64,000 nt of DNA. Source: an uncultured Planctomycetota bacterium. Lineage in GTDB: Bacteria; Planctomycetota; Planctomycetia; Gemmatales; HRBIN36. Positions within the stretch are counted from its first letter, which is position 1. Every line of letters starts with the position of its first letter. The position numbers and the translations under genes were made by a program. The notes beneath the pieces were generated by a model. It was not told the DNA's origin. It did no database searches and saw nothing but the letters and a program-made list of their open reading frames with translations. Below are positions 1-7,685 of this stretch, in pieces. The stretch covers positions 44,814 through 108,813 of the forward strand of contig CALFAY010000012.1 of assembly GCA_937944855.1 (NCBI GenBank), in the 5' to 3' direction.

Positions 1-501
1 GCCCTGGAAAGCCGGTTGACCTGGTGGGCAGGGGTCAACGGCCTGTTATTAAACATCGGTGCGTTCTTCGGCATCTACTCGTTCAAGAACCTGACGCAAC
101 TCATCGGACGCCGTCCGGCCTTCGCCATCACGTTCCTGCTCGCCCTCGGCTCGACGGTTCTGGTCTTTGGCTTGTTAAGCGACTTCTGGCATGTCTTCTG
201 GATGGTGCCCCTGATGGGTTTCTGTCAGATCGCCCTGTTTGGCGGATATGCGATCTACTTTCCGGAACTTTTCCCAACGCATCTACGCAGCACGGGCACG
301 TCGTTCTGTTACAACGTCGGCCGCTATCTGGCCGCGCCGGGGCCGTTGCTGCTGGGCACGCTGGCGGCGACCGTGTTTGGCTCGTTCGGCGAACCGGCGA
401 GCTGGCGGTACGCCGGGATCACGATGTCTTCCTTCTTCCTGCTCGGACTGGCTGTTTTGCCTTTCGCTCCCGAGACGAAGGGCAAACCGCTGCCGGAGTG
501 A
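1..501 (+). CDS. MFS transporter, C-terminal part (5' end outside window)
   Basis: The frame is open from base 1 and ends at TGA 499-501, so only the last 166 residues are visible and the true start lies upstream. The protein is strongly hydrophobic, with about five membrane segments separated by short loops such as the basic GRRP loop near residue 40. A segment reading YFPELFPTHLRSTG follows; that P-E-hydrophobic-P-x-x-x-R pattern is typical of sugar and organic-acid transporters of the major facilitator superfamily. It ends with PETKGKPLPE, a tail also common in the sugar porter branch (PETKG). The substrate cannot be told from this fragment. It converges on hutH with an 18-bp gap. Confidence 0.85.
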   Translation, partial: ALESRLTWWAGVNGLLLNIGAFFGIYSFKNLTQLIGRRPAFAITFLLALGSTVLVFGLLSDFWHVFWMVPLMGFCQIALFGGYAIYFPELFPTHLRSTGTSFCYNVGRYLAAPGPLLLGTLAATVFGSFGEPASWRYAGITMSSFFLLGLAVLPFAPETKGKPLPE

Positions 502-519
502 CGGGCAACCAAGCCCTGC

Positions 520-2079
520 TCAACACAGCTGCGGACAGACGGCGTGGACGGCTTCGAGGAGGCTCCCGTCTTCCATCATCTGCTCGACAGCGGTCAGGTC
601 CGGATGCAAGGTGCGGTCGTGGTCCAGCGGGGCGACGTATCGGCGAATGTGCCGATAGGCTGCCTCGATCCCCCGGCCTGGCCGCAAAGGTTTCAGAAAC
701 TCTAACCCCTGGGCGGCACAGAGCAGTTCACAGGCCAGGACCCGGGTCGTGTTCTGAATCACTTGGCGAACTTTGCGGGCGGCGTGGGTGCTCATCGAGA
801 CGTGGTCTTCGCGGTTGCCCGAGGTCGGGATCGAGTCCACGCCAGCAGGATGCGACAGCACCTTGTTCTCCGAGGTCAGTGCCGCGGCCAGGACCTGAAC
901 GAGCATCATGCCGGAGTTCAGACCGGGCTTTGGCGTCAAAAAGCCGGGCAGCCCGCTCAGGTCGGGATTGACGAGGTTTTCGACTCGACGTTCGCTGATG
1001 CCGGCCAGATTGGTCGCAGCGGCGGCGAGCAGATCGGCGGCCAGGGCCAGAGGTTGCCCGTGGAAGTTGCCGCCGGACAGCACCTCGCCGGTGTCCACAA
1101 ACACCAACGGATTGTCCGTGGCGCTGTTCATTTCCCGTTCCACGACCTCCCGCACATACGAAAGGGCGTCGCGGAAGGTGCCGTGGACCTGCGGCGAACA
1201 GCGGATGCTGTAGGCATCCTGGACCTTCGAGCAGTTGGCATGCGAGGGCAGAATCTCGCTGCCCTCCATGAGATGCCGGACGTTGGCGGCGCTTGCGCTT
1301 TGCCCCGGGTGAGGCCGAACCTGATGCAATCGCGGATCGAAGGGGCGCAGCGAACTTTTGGTCGCTTCCAGCGTCATGGCGGCGGCGAGATCGGCGATCG
1401 TGGCCAGGTTCGTCGCCCGGACGGCGGCATCGGCCAGGAGGGCACACGAAATCTGCGTGCCGTTGATGAGCGACAGACCCTCCTTCGGCTGAAGCCGATA
1501 CGGGGCCAGACCCGCCTTTTTGAGGACGAGTTTGCCAGGCATCGGCTTGAGCGCGGCAGGGGGATTGGTTCCGGGAGGCACAAGCCAGGCGCTGCCCTCG
1601 CCCATGACCACCAAAGCGAGATGAGCCAACGGGGCCAGGTCGCCGCTGGCGCCGACACTGCCCTGCTCGGGAATCATGGGCACGACGCCGCGGTTGAACA
1701 TCTGAAGGAGGAACTGGACCAGCTCCCAACTGACGCCGGAAAAGCCTTGAGAGAGGGCCTGGATCCGCAGGGCCACGGCCAGGCGGGCCACCGGAATCGG
1801 CAACGCCTGCCCGACGCCGACGGCATGGCTGCGGATGAGGTTCTGTTGAAGTTCGAGCAATTCGTCCGGTGCGATGCGTTGATTAGACAGCTTGCCGAAG
1901 CCGGTGTTGACTCCGTACACGGTGCGGTCGGAGGCGAGGATCTGCTCCAGGCACCTGCGGGCGCGTTGGATCCGTTGTCGCGCCGCCGCGGGGACATCGA
2001 GCCGACCCACCTGCCCCCGCAGAATGGCGGTAGCCTCGTTCAGCGTCAGTCCAGACCCATCGAGGTGAAGTATTCGCAT
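520..2079 (-). CDS. hutH: Histidine ammonia-lyase
   Basis: HutH removes ammonia from L-histidine to give trans-urocanate, the first step of histidine catabolism in the cytoplasm. The protein is 519 residues when started at the ATG at 2079 (MRILHLDG), close to the usual 500-510; the frame stays open further upstream, but that extension looks non-coding. The Ala-Ser-Gly triad that cyclises into the MIO electrophile is at residues 144-146 (SVGASGDLAP). The active-site Tyr is in YGVNTGFG (Tyr54), and the His of SHAVGVG (His84) fits histidine rather than phenylalanine specificity. No hutU, hutI or hutG gene is nearby, so the pathway is not clustered here. A tyrosine ammonia-lyase or aminomutase cannot be fully excluded. 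Confidence 0.93.
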   Translation of the reverse strand: MRILHLDGSGLTLNEATAILRGQVGRLDVPAAARQRIQRARRCLEQILASDRTVYGVNTGFGKLSNQRIAPDELLELQQNLIRSHAVGVGQALPIPVARLAVALRIQALSQGFSGVSWELVQFLLQMFNRGVVPMIPEQGSVGASGDLAPLAHLALVVMGEGSAWLVPPGTNPPAALKPMPGKLVLKKAGLAPYRLQPKEGLSLINGTQISCALLADAAVRATNLATIADLAAAMTLEATKSSLRPFDPRLHQVRPHPGQSASAANVRHLMEGSEILPSHANCSKVQDAYSIRCSPQVHGTFRDALSYVREVVEREMNSATDNPLVFVDTGEVLSGGNFHGQPLALAADLLAAAATNLAGISERRVENLVNPDLSGLPGFLTPKPGLNSGMMLVQVLAAALTSENKVLSHPAGVDSIPTSGNREDHVSMSTHAARKVRQVIQNTTRVLACELLCAAQGLEFLKPLRPGRGIEAAYRHIRRYVAPLDHDRTLHPDLTAVEQMMEDGSLLEAVHAVCPQLC

Positions 2080-2527
2080 GGAACGGAGAGGGCGAAATTG
2101 CAACGGATCCCCTTGGCCGCTGGAGCATCCCGACTTGCCGGCCCACGGCCGCACAGAATCCGCCGCAGGGACCACTGGCGGCTCGGGAAGCCGCTGGCCG
2201 ATACATAGCTCCGCCATTGGCTTACTCTGCCTGAAGCCGTTCGCCAAGCGGTGATGCCTGGATTGGCAGACATTTTTTCGCACAGAACGAACGGCGGTTC
2301 CGAGACGAATTGCCGCCGACGCTCCGCGCTCGCGGTTAGCGGGGCTGTTGGGGAAGGAAATCCCTGACGGTTTTCCATGCCTGGTCCGCAAGCAGGTGCC
2401 GGGCGATGCGTGCCTCCTGCATCAATGCGCCAAGGCAGTATGGCAGACATGACCTTATCCCGCCAGAGCTGTGTTGTCCCGCGGCGCCACGCTTTGTCGG
2501 ATGATTCCCGCAATAACGTTGCTCCTT
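2080..2527. other. Intergenic region between hutH and the glycosyltransferase
   Basis: This 448-bp stretch should hold the hutH promoter and the 3' end of the glycosyltransferase transcript. I see no convincing gene. A 28-codon minus-strand frame at 2336-2422 reads like a short basic helix but has no ribosome-binding site or recognisable family. The minus-strand frames that extend hutH upstream are rich in Arg, Ser and Pro and look like non-coding GC-rich DNA. No clear terminator hairpin is visible. Confidence 0.5.
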
Positions 2528-3436
2528 TTAGGTGGACTTATTGCTCGGCGAATCGTTTGGTCGAGTTCTCAGTCGTTCGGCGAGGTATCTGGGTATATCC
2601 CACGCTGCTCTTGCCCACGATCGCAATAGAAAACTAAGACTGCCAATTTGCCAGGCCTTTCGTGTGGACGTATATAAAAAGTATTTTATAATCAACCACG
2701 CCAGTGGCCGGGGTTTCATGTAGAGCACATTTACGGCAAGATAATTCTTGAGCTTATGGTACTCTATAATTGGGTTTTGTTCACGATTGATCGGACGCAA
2801 ATGTGTACCTTGCGCGCTTGGGACAACAATTAGTCTGATTCCCTGCAATCGCGCTCGCCAACAATATTCCGCATCCTCGAAATAAACAAAGTACTCCGGA
2901 CGGAAGGAGCCGATTCGGCGAAATACTTGTCTATGTCCTACCATCATAGCACCCAGAAGCATCCCTGTCGGATACGGCTGGTTGTCCAGAATTGCGGGAT
3001 ATGACTCCTGCGTAAAGCGTACTCCAATGTTGAGGTCAATGCCCGCAAATAGAAGGGTACTTCCTGGCTGCTCATATATGATGCCAGACAGTAGGGCATT
3101 TGGATTTTCAGCAGCGATTGGAAGAATTGAACTATAGAAGCCTGGATGTAAAACAATGTCGTCTTCGTGGAGATGAATATAGTCGCCTCGGGCTGCTGCC
3201 ATCCCGATATTTGCTCCTGCAGCGAAGCCCAGGTTCTTTGCCTGAGGCAGGAACCGCACCTGGGGAAACTTGGCCACGACTTTGGCGACCTCTGGACTGC
3301 TGGCGCTTCGATTGTCCACGACAATCACTTCGGTAGTCTCTTCAGGCACCTGTGCGTAGACAGCAGAGAGGGATTGCTCTAGATAGGCGGGCCGATTATA
3401 GCTGATCACGACCACGGAGAGCGTGGGTTGGACCAT
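2528..3436 (-). CDS. Family 2 glycosyltransferase
   Basis: This 302-residue protein has the GT-A fold of GT2 enzymes, which move a sugar from a nucleotide donor to a growing glycan at the cytoplasmic face of the membrane. The N-terminus LSVVVISYNR is the first Rossmann strand, VIVVDNRS follows near residue 38, and the metal and nucleotide site is EDD at 91-93. The C-terminal half carries YFEDAEYCWRARLQG, the E/D-x-x-D-x-x-x-R signature common in rhamnosyltransferase-like GT2 proteins. The start is ATG at 3436. Base composition is visibly more AT-rich than the neighbours (for example the run near 2670-2700), which suggests acquisition by transfer. The donor and acceptor are unknown; surface polysaccharide is likely. 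Confidence 0.88.
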   Translation of the reverse strand: MVQPTLSVVVISYNRPAYLEQSLSAVYAQVPEETTEVIVVDNRSASSPEVAKVVAKFPQVRFLPQAKNLGFAAGANIGMAAARGDYIHLHEDDIVLHPGFYSSILPIAAENPNALLSGIIYEQPGSTLLFAGIDLNIGVRFTQESYPAILDNQPYPTGMLLGAMMVGHRQVFRRIGSFRPEYFVYFEDAEYCWRARLQGIRLIVVPSAQGTHLRPINREQNPIIEYHKLKNYLAVNVLYMKPRPLAWLIIKYFLYTSTRKAWQIGSLSFLLRSWARAAWDIPRYLAERLRTRPNDSPSNKST

Positions 3437-3561
3437 ATCGAAACCCTTCGAGTTAACAACAAGGAGCTGTCCACACCAAATTCCAGAATATCAAAGGTTT
3501 TTGACCCCATCTGCCAGAGTAACGTGCGTCCTCGAGGGTTGGGTTGGGGCCATATCGAAGA
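3425..3561. repeat. Imperfect direct repeat around the glycosyltransferase start
   Basis: The 18-base string GGGTTGGACCATATCGAA at 3425-3442 recurs almost exactly (GGGTTGGGGCCATATCGAA) near 3541-3559. The first copy contains the start codon of the minus-strand glycosyltransferase, so the second lies about 115 bp upstream of that start. It may be a duplicated regulatory or start region, or the scar of a local duplication. The repeat is read directly from the bases; its role is unknown. Confidence 0.5.
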
Positions 3562-4138
3562 ATCTAGTATCTCCTCATTCCGAAGGCACGATCTTTTCGC
3601 TGATAGGTTTTCCCTCACGGCTCTGGGCCAAGACGCCGTCCCCTCAGATTCAGGACCGTCTCACTCGCAGTTACATGAATACGACGGACGACGATGACGT
3701 GAGACCCACGCGACAGAACCTTCCGAGCAACGAGTCGGTTCGTCGGGGAGAATATCGGTCCATGCTCGTAGGACGACCCATTGCCTGACCATCCCGCTAA
3801 GGCGACCCGTGCAACGCCGACAAGGCTTTCTTTCCCCCACCGCCCCGCTCGCCCTGCGGCGGCCGAACACCCCCGTCGAGATCCAATCAGATCGGCACGA
3901 CCCGTTAGCCGTTCAAGACCGCCGGCGAAAGGCACAACCCATCCCGGCACTACGTTAACTCGGCGGAAGCCATCACCCGACCAGGCCCGACGTGAACGGC
4001 CCCCTCAGCGGCCCACAATGCGACGCAGCAAACGCAGGAATCAACCGGAACCGTAGTGAACGCTCGAACCGGCGGCTTTGGGGAAATGCGTTGGTTTTTT
4101 TTTGAGAACGTCGGGCCAGATGATGCCCGAGTATTCAG
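3437..4138. other. Long intergenic region without a supported gene
   Basis: About 700 bp separate the glycosyltransferase start from tRNA-Ser. The left third is as AT-rich as the glycosyltransferase and probably belongs to the same island; the right two thirds are GC-rich. Short frames exist on both strands, but none has a ribosome-binding site, a hydrophobic core or a recognisable motif. A run of nine T lies at about 4094-4102 without a strong stem in front of it. I checked by eye for tmRNA, RNase P and SRP RNA signatures and found none. Confidence 0.5.
4111..4130 (-). terminator. Hairpin downstream of tRNA-Ser
   Basis: TCGGGC (4111-4116) and GCCCGA (4125-4130) form a six-pair stem with an eight-base loop, starting eight bases beyond the tRNA 3' end on the minus strand. 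No U-run follows it directly on that strand, so it may be a weak terminator or a processing hairpin. Confidence 0.35.
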
Positions 4139-4228
4139 CGGAGAGGGCGGGATTCGAACCCGCGGAGGCGGTATAACCACCTCACCGATTTAGCAAACCG
4201 GCGCTTTCGGCCACTCAGCCACCTCTCC
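4139..4228 (-). tRNA. tRNA-Ser (anticodon GCT)
   Basis: On the minus strand the acceptor stem GGAGAGG pairs with CCTCTCC, followed by the discriminator G usual for serine tRNAs. The anticodon loop is TTGCTAA between the CCGGT and ATCGG arms, giving anticodon GCT, which reads AGC and AGU codons. A long variable arm (GAGGTGG...CCGCCTC) marks a class II tRNA, and the T arm GGGTTCGAATCCC is canonical. CCA is not encoded. The length is 90 nt. Confidence 0.96.
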
Positions 4229-4626
4229 GTGCGTCGTTCCGCCAGCTTTGGCGGAACTATCTGGTTTGAGTGTACGGCCCTGGAGTGGTTTCGTAAAGGC
4301 CGAAGCGTGACGGCAACTCATCGACACAATCAGGCGGCTGCTGCTCCGGGCGACCCAAAGGGCATGTCAACCCCAGTCAGCCGCTTCAATCCCACCTGAG
4401 CGTCCGCGTTCGGCGAACGCTTTCGCCTCAGCGGTGGAGGAGTACATGAGATTGAGTGCGTTCGGCTGTCGTCGTGACGGGGAATCACCTTGCAGCGGGG
4501 CGGCGGGACAACTAGCATAACTGGGACTCTCGCCCACGTGTCCGGCCCAACCGGACGCGCTCCACGGATCGGCAGACCGCGGAGACAGGGAAGGCCCGAT
4601 CCGGAACACCTGGAGTCGAGGAGGTT
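4229..4626. other. Intergenic region between tRNA-Ser and a hypothetical gene
   Basis: This 398-bp gap holds the putative tRNA promoter on the minus strand, the strong inverted repeat at 4236-4257, and a short hairpin with arms GTCCGG and CCGGAC at about 4540-4556. A minus-strand frame spanning much of it has the composition of a shadow of the gene at 4627. No other gene is supported. Confidence 0.45.
4236..4257. repeat. Perfect 8-bp inverted repeat next to tRNA-Ser
   Basis: GTTCCGCC (4236-4243) and GGCGGAAC (4250-4257) form a perfect eight-pair stem around a six-base loop. It lies seven bases before the tRNA 5' end, so it would fold in the precursor's 5' leader or in its promoter. It has no U-run on either strand. 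Confidence 0.55.
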
Positions 4627-5031
4627 ATGGAGAAGGCAAGCGTCTTCGTGGAAGGAGAGAAGGAAGCCCTCGTGTACAAGTGGATCGAAAGCGAAAAAGC
4701 GGGCAAGGACCTCGGCGAAGACGCTATTCGCCGCTGGGTCAAGGAACATTGGTGGGGCTACTTGCGGGCCCGCTGGATCGAGCATCTCCAGGGCAAGTGC
4801 TTCTGGGTGGAGCTGGACCGCAACGATTTCGGACTGCTTCAGCGCGAGTTCTTGAACGACCAGTTGCTTCTGGAATGCATTCTGGATCGGGTCAAAGCGG
4901 GCTACGAAAATCTCGACATTCTTTTGTGGGCACGCACGTTCGGGTTGCCGATGGAGCGTGTCCTGTACATTCTGGAACGGATCGACATCAACAGCCGAAG
5001 ACTCGCCTGCAAGTTCGCCTCGCCGTCGTGA
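4627..5031 (+). CDS. Conserved-looking hypothetical protein, 134 aa
   Basis: I do not recognise a family. The gene has a strong ribosome-binding site (GAGGAGG just before ATG 4627), which supports the start. The protein is soluble, charged and largely helical, with several aromatic residues (WWGYLRARW, CFWVEL), and the middle resembles a small globular helical domain. There is no signal peptide, Cys cluster or obvious catalytic motif. It is followed 241 bp later by a hemerythrin-like gene on the same strand, with a weak hairpin between them, so the two may or may not be co-transcribed. Coding is supported by the start signal and the sensible amino-acid composition rather than by homology. Confidence 0.65.
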   Translation: MEKASVFVEGEKEALVYKWIESEKAGKDLGEDAIRRWVKEHWWGYLRARWIEHLQGKCFWVELDRNDFGLLQREFLNDQLLLECILDRVKAGYENLDILLWARTFGLPMERVLYILERIDINSRRLACKFASPS

Positions 5032-5131
5032 TTCCGCTCGCACGTCGCCGGGCGGCCGTGGAGGCCTTGGAAGCACCGTCGGACCGGGAGCGGTGCGTAT
5101 CTGTTCCGCCTTGGAAAACCCTGCCGATTGC

Positions 5132-5157
5132 AGCGGACATGCCGAAGAAAGTCCGCT
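5132..5157 (+). terminator. Possible weak terminator hairpin
   Basis: AGCGGAC (5132-5138) and GTCCGCT (5151-5157) form a seven-pair stem with a twelve-base loop, followed by CTGGTTTTG. It sits about 100 bp after the stop of the hypothetical gene at 4627-5031. The T-run is short, so termination is uncertain. Confidence 0.35.
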
Positions 5158-5272
5158 CTGGTTTTGACGCTGGTCCGGGGATCATTGGCTTGACCACAGC
5201 GGCTTGGGTATTCTGATTTGCGCCGCGGACTTCCCGAATCGAGCACCCCGAGACTTCGCTGGAGGACGTCCC

Positions 5273-5707
5273 ATGCCGATCCCCGAAGCGGTGCAGATCC
5301 AGGTCAGCTATCAGCGTCTCCAAGAAGCGATGGCCGCATTGTCACGGCATGTCTGCAACGGTCGGGCTGATCCTCGGTGGACGGAGGAATTGGGTCGTCT
5401 CTTGCAGTCCTTCTATGACCGGCTGAGCACCCATTACCAACTGTTGGATTTGGAAGCCGACCTTCAAGAAGTGGAACAACGCGCGCCGCAACTGCATGAG
5501 AAGCTGGTCCATCTCCAGCGGGAGGAGCGCTTGATTCTGCGGGAAGCGGCCGCCTTGCTCCGCCACTTCAGTCCGGAGAAGGTGCGCGTACCGACGGCCC
5601 TCATCGACCGCATCCGCACGTTGCTGAAGTGGATCGCAGACCACGAGGTCCGCAAGAATCGGGTGGTGCTGGACGCCTTTTATTTGGAAGTCGGGGCGGT
5701 GGACTGA
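5273..5707 (+). CDS. Hemerythrin-like helical protein, 144 aa
   Basis: Started at ATG 5273, eight bases after GGAGG, the protein is 144 residues and almost entirely helical. His and acidic residues recur in the way of HHE (hemerythrin-like) four-helix bundles: HVCNG, THYQLLDLE, LHEKLVHLQREE and finally DHEVRKNRVVLDAFYLEVGAVD at the C-terminus. Proteins of this family bind a di-iron centre and act in oxygen or nitric-oxide sensing and iron handling in the cytoplasm. The family call rests on spacing and the tail pattern as I remember it, so it is moderate; the metal ligands are not individually proven. It converges on the phosphate permease gene with an 18-bp gap. Confidence 0.55.
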   Translation: MPIPEAVQIQVSYQRLQEAMAALSRHVCNGRADPRWTEELGRLLQSFYDRLSTHYQLLDLEADLQEVEQRAPQLHEKLVHLQREERLILREAAALLRHFSPEKVRVPTALIDRIRTLLKWIADHEVRKNRVVLDAFYLEVGAVD

Positions 5708-5725
5708 GGGACGAGGAGGCCCCGG

Positions 5726-7645
5726 TCAATCTGCGCGGCTGGCCAGCAGCACACGCTGTCCCATTAGCATCCGCACACCGACGTTGATGAGCATGACCAC
5801 AGCCAACAGCACCAGGGCCGCAGCCCAGGCCTGCCGTTCCCATTCCGCGTAGCCGCTTCGGGAGTAGTAGAAGATGTAGTACGGCAGAAAGGGCGTCGGC
5901 TGATTGGGCGACTCCGGCCAGAAACTGCTGTTGTAGGCCGTCAACAGCAGCGGGGCTGTTTCCCCGGCGATCCGGGAAATGCCCAGAAAAACGCCGGTGA
6001 GAACGGCTGGCAGGGCAGCCGGAAGGGTGACGCGGAGAATGGTCTGCCAGGACGTCGCCCCCAGGGCCAGCGAGGCGTTGCGGAGCGAGTCAGGAACCAG
6101 TTTAAGGGCCTCCTCCGTGGTTCGCATGACGATGGGGATCATCATCACTCCCAGGGCGAAGGCTCCCGCCCAGCCCGAGAAGTGACCCAGGGGACGGACC
6201 AGCAACGCATAGGCGAAAATGCCGATGACGATCGAGGGCACCCCGCCCAGCAGTTCGTTGATGAATCGGACCATCGGCCCCAGGCGACTGTTGCGATACT
6301 CGGCCAGATGCACGGCGGCCAGAATCGCCACGGGCACGGCGAAGGCGGTGGCCAGACCGACCAGCATCAGACTGCCGAGCATGGCATGGGCCAAGCCTCC
6401 GCCCGGCTCTCCGGCGGGAGCCGGCAACTGGGTGAAGAAGTCCCAGTTCAACGCTCCGACGCCGCGGTACAGGATGTATCCCAGAATCAGAAGCAGAGGG
6501 CCGACGGAAACGGCCAGACAGCATCCCAGCACCACCGTCATGAGCCGGTCCAGGAAGCGAGCCAGACGGCGGGGCTGACGAGGAACCACGACAGGAGGCC
6601 GACCGTTTTTCGCCGCGGGCAAGTCCACAGGGGTGCGGGTCCGGCCACGCAGCCAATCCAGCCAGCCTTGGCGCGAACGCACTGCACTGACCCTCCAGAT
6701 CAAAATGCGGGCCAGGACATTCACCGCCACCGTGACCAGTAAGAGAATCAGGCCCAGTTCCACGAGAGCGGCCCGCTGCATGTCGGTTTCCGCTTCGTTG
6801 AGCTGATTGGCGATGACGCTGGCAATCGAATCGCCCACCGCAAACAGCGAGAAACGGATTTCCGGCCGATTGCCGATGAGCATGGTCACCGCCATCGTTT
6901 CGCCCAAGGCCCGTCCGAGGGCGAGAAAGCAGCCGCCGATGATGCCAGGCCGGGCATACGGAAGGATGACGGTCCAGATCATGTGCCAGCGCGTGGCCCC
7001 GAGGGCCAAGGCAGCGTCGGCCTGCGACCGCGGCACCGCTCGACAGACATCGAAAGACACGGCGGCGACATAGGGCAAGACCATGACCGCCAACGCCAGA
7101 CCGGCGGTAAAGATGCCCATGCCGCCCGTGTTCGGCACGGTCAGCCCTGGGATCACCTTACCCAGAAGATTGAAGAAGTCTTGGACCACGGGGGCCAGAA
7201 ACATCAGCCCCCAGAAGCCGTACACGACGCTCGGAATCGCCGCCAGCAATTCCACGAGAAACGAACCGGGGGCGCCAACCCAGCGGGGAGCGATTTCGGC
7301 GAGGAAAACGGCCGTTCCGACGCCCAGCGGCACTGCAATCACGAGGGCCAGGGCGGAAGTGGCCAGCGTGCCGAAGATGAAGGCCAGCGCGCCGTACTGA
7401 TTCGTCTGGGGATTCCACTCCGTCGAACGGAAGAAATCCCAGCCGATGGCACGAATCGCCGGCCAGGCTTCGATGACCAGAAAGACCCCCAGAAGGACGA
7501 AGAGGGCCACCACCCCCAGGGCCGCGCCTCGACACAGCCAGGCAAAGACGAGATCGCCCCACCGCTTCCGGGCCGACCGGCACGGCAGGTCCGGAGGCGA
7601 AGCTGCGGTCGGTGCAAGCATAGGCGGACCGGAGGGGTGTTCCAT
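5726..7645 (-). CDS. Phosphate ABC transporter permease, PstC-PstA fusion
   Basis: The 639-residue protein joins both permease subunits of the high-affinity phosphate importer into one chain. Residues about 30-325 match PstC and about 361-639 match PstA, linked by a basic proline-rich stretch. Each half has five to six membrane segments and its own EAA loop for docking the ATPase: LALGATRWHMIW near 213 and LALGATSWQTIL near 527. Each half also carries the GET turn (ALGET near 247, IAGET near 560). The PstS gene lies 40 bp upstream, so the two form an operon. PstB and PhoU, usually adjacent, are not here. Fusion of this pair is uncommon compared with separate subunits. Confidence 0.9.
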   Translation of the reverse strand: MEHPSGPPMLAPTAASPPDLPCRSARKRWGDLVFAWLCRGAALGVVALFVLLGVFLVIEAWPAIRAIGWDFFRSTEWNPQTNQYGALAFIFGTLATSALALVIAVPLGVGTAVFLAEIAPRWVGAPGSFLVELLAAIPSVVYGFWGLMFLAPVVQDFFNLLGKVIPGLTVPNTGGMGIFTAGLALAVMVLPYVAAVSFDVCRAVPRSQADAALALGATRWHMIWTVILPYARPGIIGGCFLALGRALGETMAVTMLIGNRPEIRFSLFAVGDSIASVIANQLNEAETDMQRAALVELGLILLLVTVAVNVLARILIWRVSAVRSRQGWLDWLRGRTRTPVDLPAAKNGRPPVVVPRQPRRLARFLDRLMTVVLGCCLAVSVGPLLLILGYILYRGVGALNWDFFTQLPAPAGEPGGGLAHAMLGSLMLVGLATAFAVPVAILAAVHLAEYRNSRLGPMVRFINELLGGVPSIVIGIFAYALLVRPLGHFSGWAGAFALGVMMIPIVMRTTEEALKLVPDSLRNASLALGATSWQTILRVTLPAALPAVLTGVFLGISRIAGETAPLLLTAYNSSFWPESPNQPTPFLPYYIFYYSRSGYAEWERQAWAAALVLLAVVMLINVGVRMLMGQRVLLASRAD

Positions 7646-7685
7646 GTTTCCGACTCAGCACCCTGGTTAGATGCCGCCTTCCGTT

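Noticed and set aside
763..2208. A 481-codon plus-strand frame opposite hutH
   Set aside because: HutH carries the MIO triad on the minus strand; the antisense frame is low in hydrophobic cores and has no start signal.
2336..2422. A 28-codon minus-strand frame with a sensible-looking helix
   Set aside because: It is too short, has no ribosome-binding site and cannot be tied to a family; it is mentioned only in the gap annotation.
3423..3788. A 121-codon plus-strand frame in the long intergenic region
   Set aside because: It overlaps the glycosyltransferase start, has no ribosome-binding site and no recognisable fold.
3950..4180. A 76-codon minus-strand frame over tRNA-Ser
   Set aside because: It runs through the tRNA gene, so it is not a plausible protein gene.
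5141..5170. GAAAGTCC string resembling part of the RNase P RNA core
   Set aside because: The surrounding conserved helices of RNase P RNA are absent and the match is only a few bases.
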